DNA of 6,496 nucleotides, taken from NCBI GenBank assembly GCA_005789375.1, contig SXXZ01000387.1, positions 1 to 6,496 on the forward strand. The letters are read 5' to 3'. Position 1 is the first letter of the stretch. Each line of letters begins with the position of its first letter. Position numbers and translations under genes: made by a program. The DNA comes from Verrucomicrobiales bacterium (GTDB lineage Bacteria; Verrucomicrobiota; Verrucomicrobiae; Limisphaerales; UBA9464). Of this stretch, positions 6,486 through 6,496 are shown one piece after another. The notes beneath the pieces were generated by a model. It was given only the letters and a program-made list of their open reading frames with translations, did no database searches and was not told the origin of the DNA.

Positions 6486-6496
6486 GCCTTCAACGG

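Noticed and set aside
1..6496. CRISPR array, tRNA, rRNA, insertion sequence or prophage
   Set aside because: I saw no regularly spaced repeats, no cloverleaf or T-arm-like GGTTCGAATCC motif, no transposase or integrase, and no terminal repeats with target duplications. The 13-base inverted repeat at 1001-1205 lacks any coding content typical of a mobile element.

Overview
The window (about 6.5 kb, GC-rich) looks like a chromosomal segment from a free-living bacterium, most likely of the Verrucomicrobiota. That assignment is an inference. It rests on the character of the RecA sequence and on a small protein encoded just upstream of rnc that resembles, from memory, a family seen in that phylum. 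No 16S or other decisive marker is present. Coding density is high, every recognised gene is an intact single reading frame apart from recA, which the left edge cuts, and there is no sign of an insertion sequence, phage, tRNA, rRNA or CRISPR array.

Layout, left to right. Positions 1-839 (+) hold the 3' three quarters of recA. Positions 840-1265 are a 426-base noncoding gap between two convergent genes, and this gap is unusually rich in hairpins and repeated motifs. Four genes then lie on the minus strand, read right to left: a secreted protein of unrecognised function (5636-4680), GTP-dependent phosphoenolpyruvate carboxykinase pckG (4645-2798), a small conserved-type protein with a degenerate zinc-knuckle-like N-terminus (2634-2035), and RNase III rnc (1982-1266). 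The secreted-protein/pckG pair (34-base gap) and the small-protein/rnc pair (52-base gap) are spaced like co-transcribed pairs. A 163-base gap with three adjacent hairpins separates the two pairs. A divergent gap (5637-5771) leads to a plus-strand LOG-family nucleotide phosphoribohydrolase (5772-6485).

The genes do not form one pathway: recombination (recA), RNA processing (rnc), gluconeogenesis (pckG) and nucleotide salvage (LOG family) are core functions that simply lie side by side. I see no defence system or biosynthetic cluster. The points most worth a second look are the Walker A lysine of RecA, which reads as glutamine at the extreme left edge; the structured 840-1265 gap; and the two proteins without a recognised function. 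None of the start codons chosen here has a convincing Shine-Dalgarno sequence.
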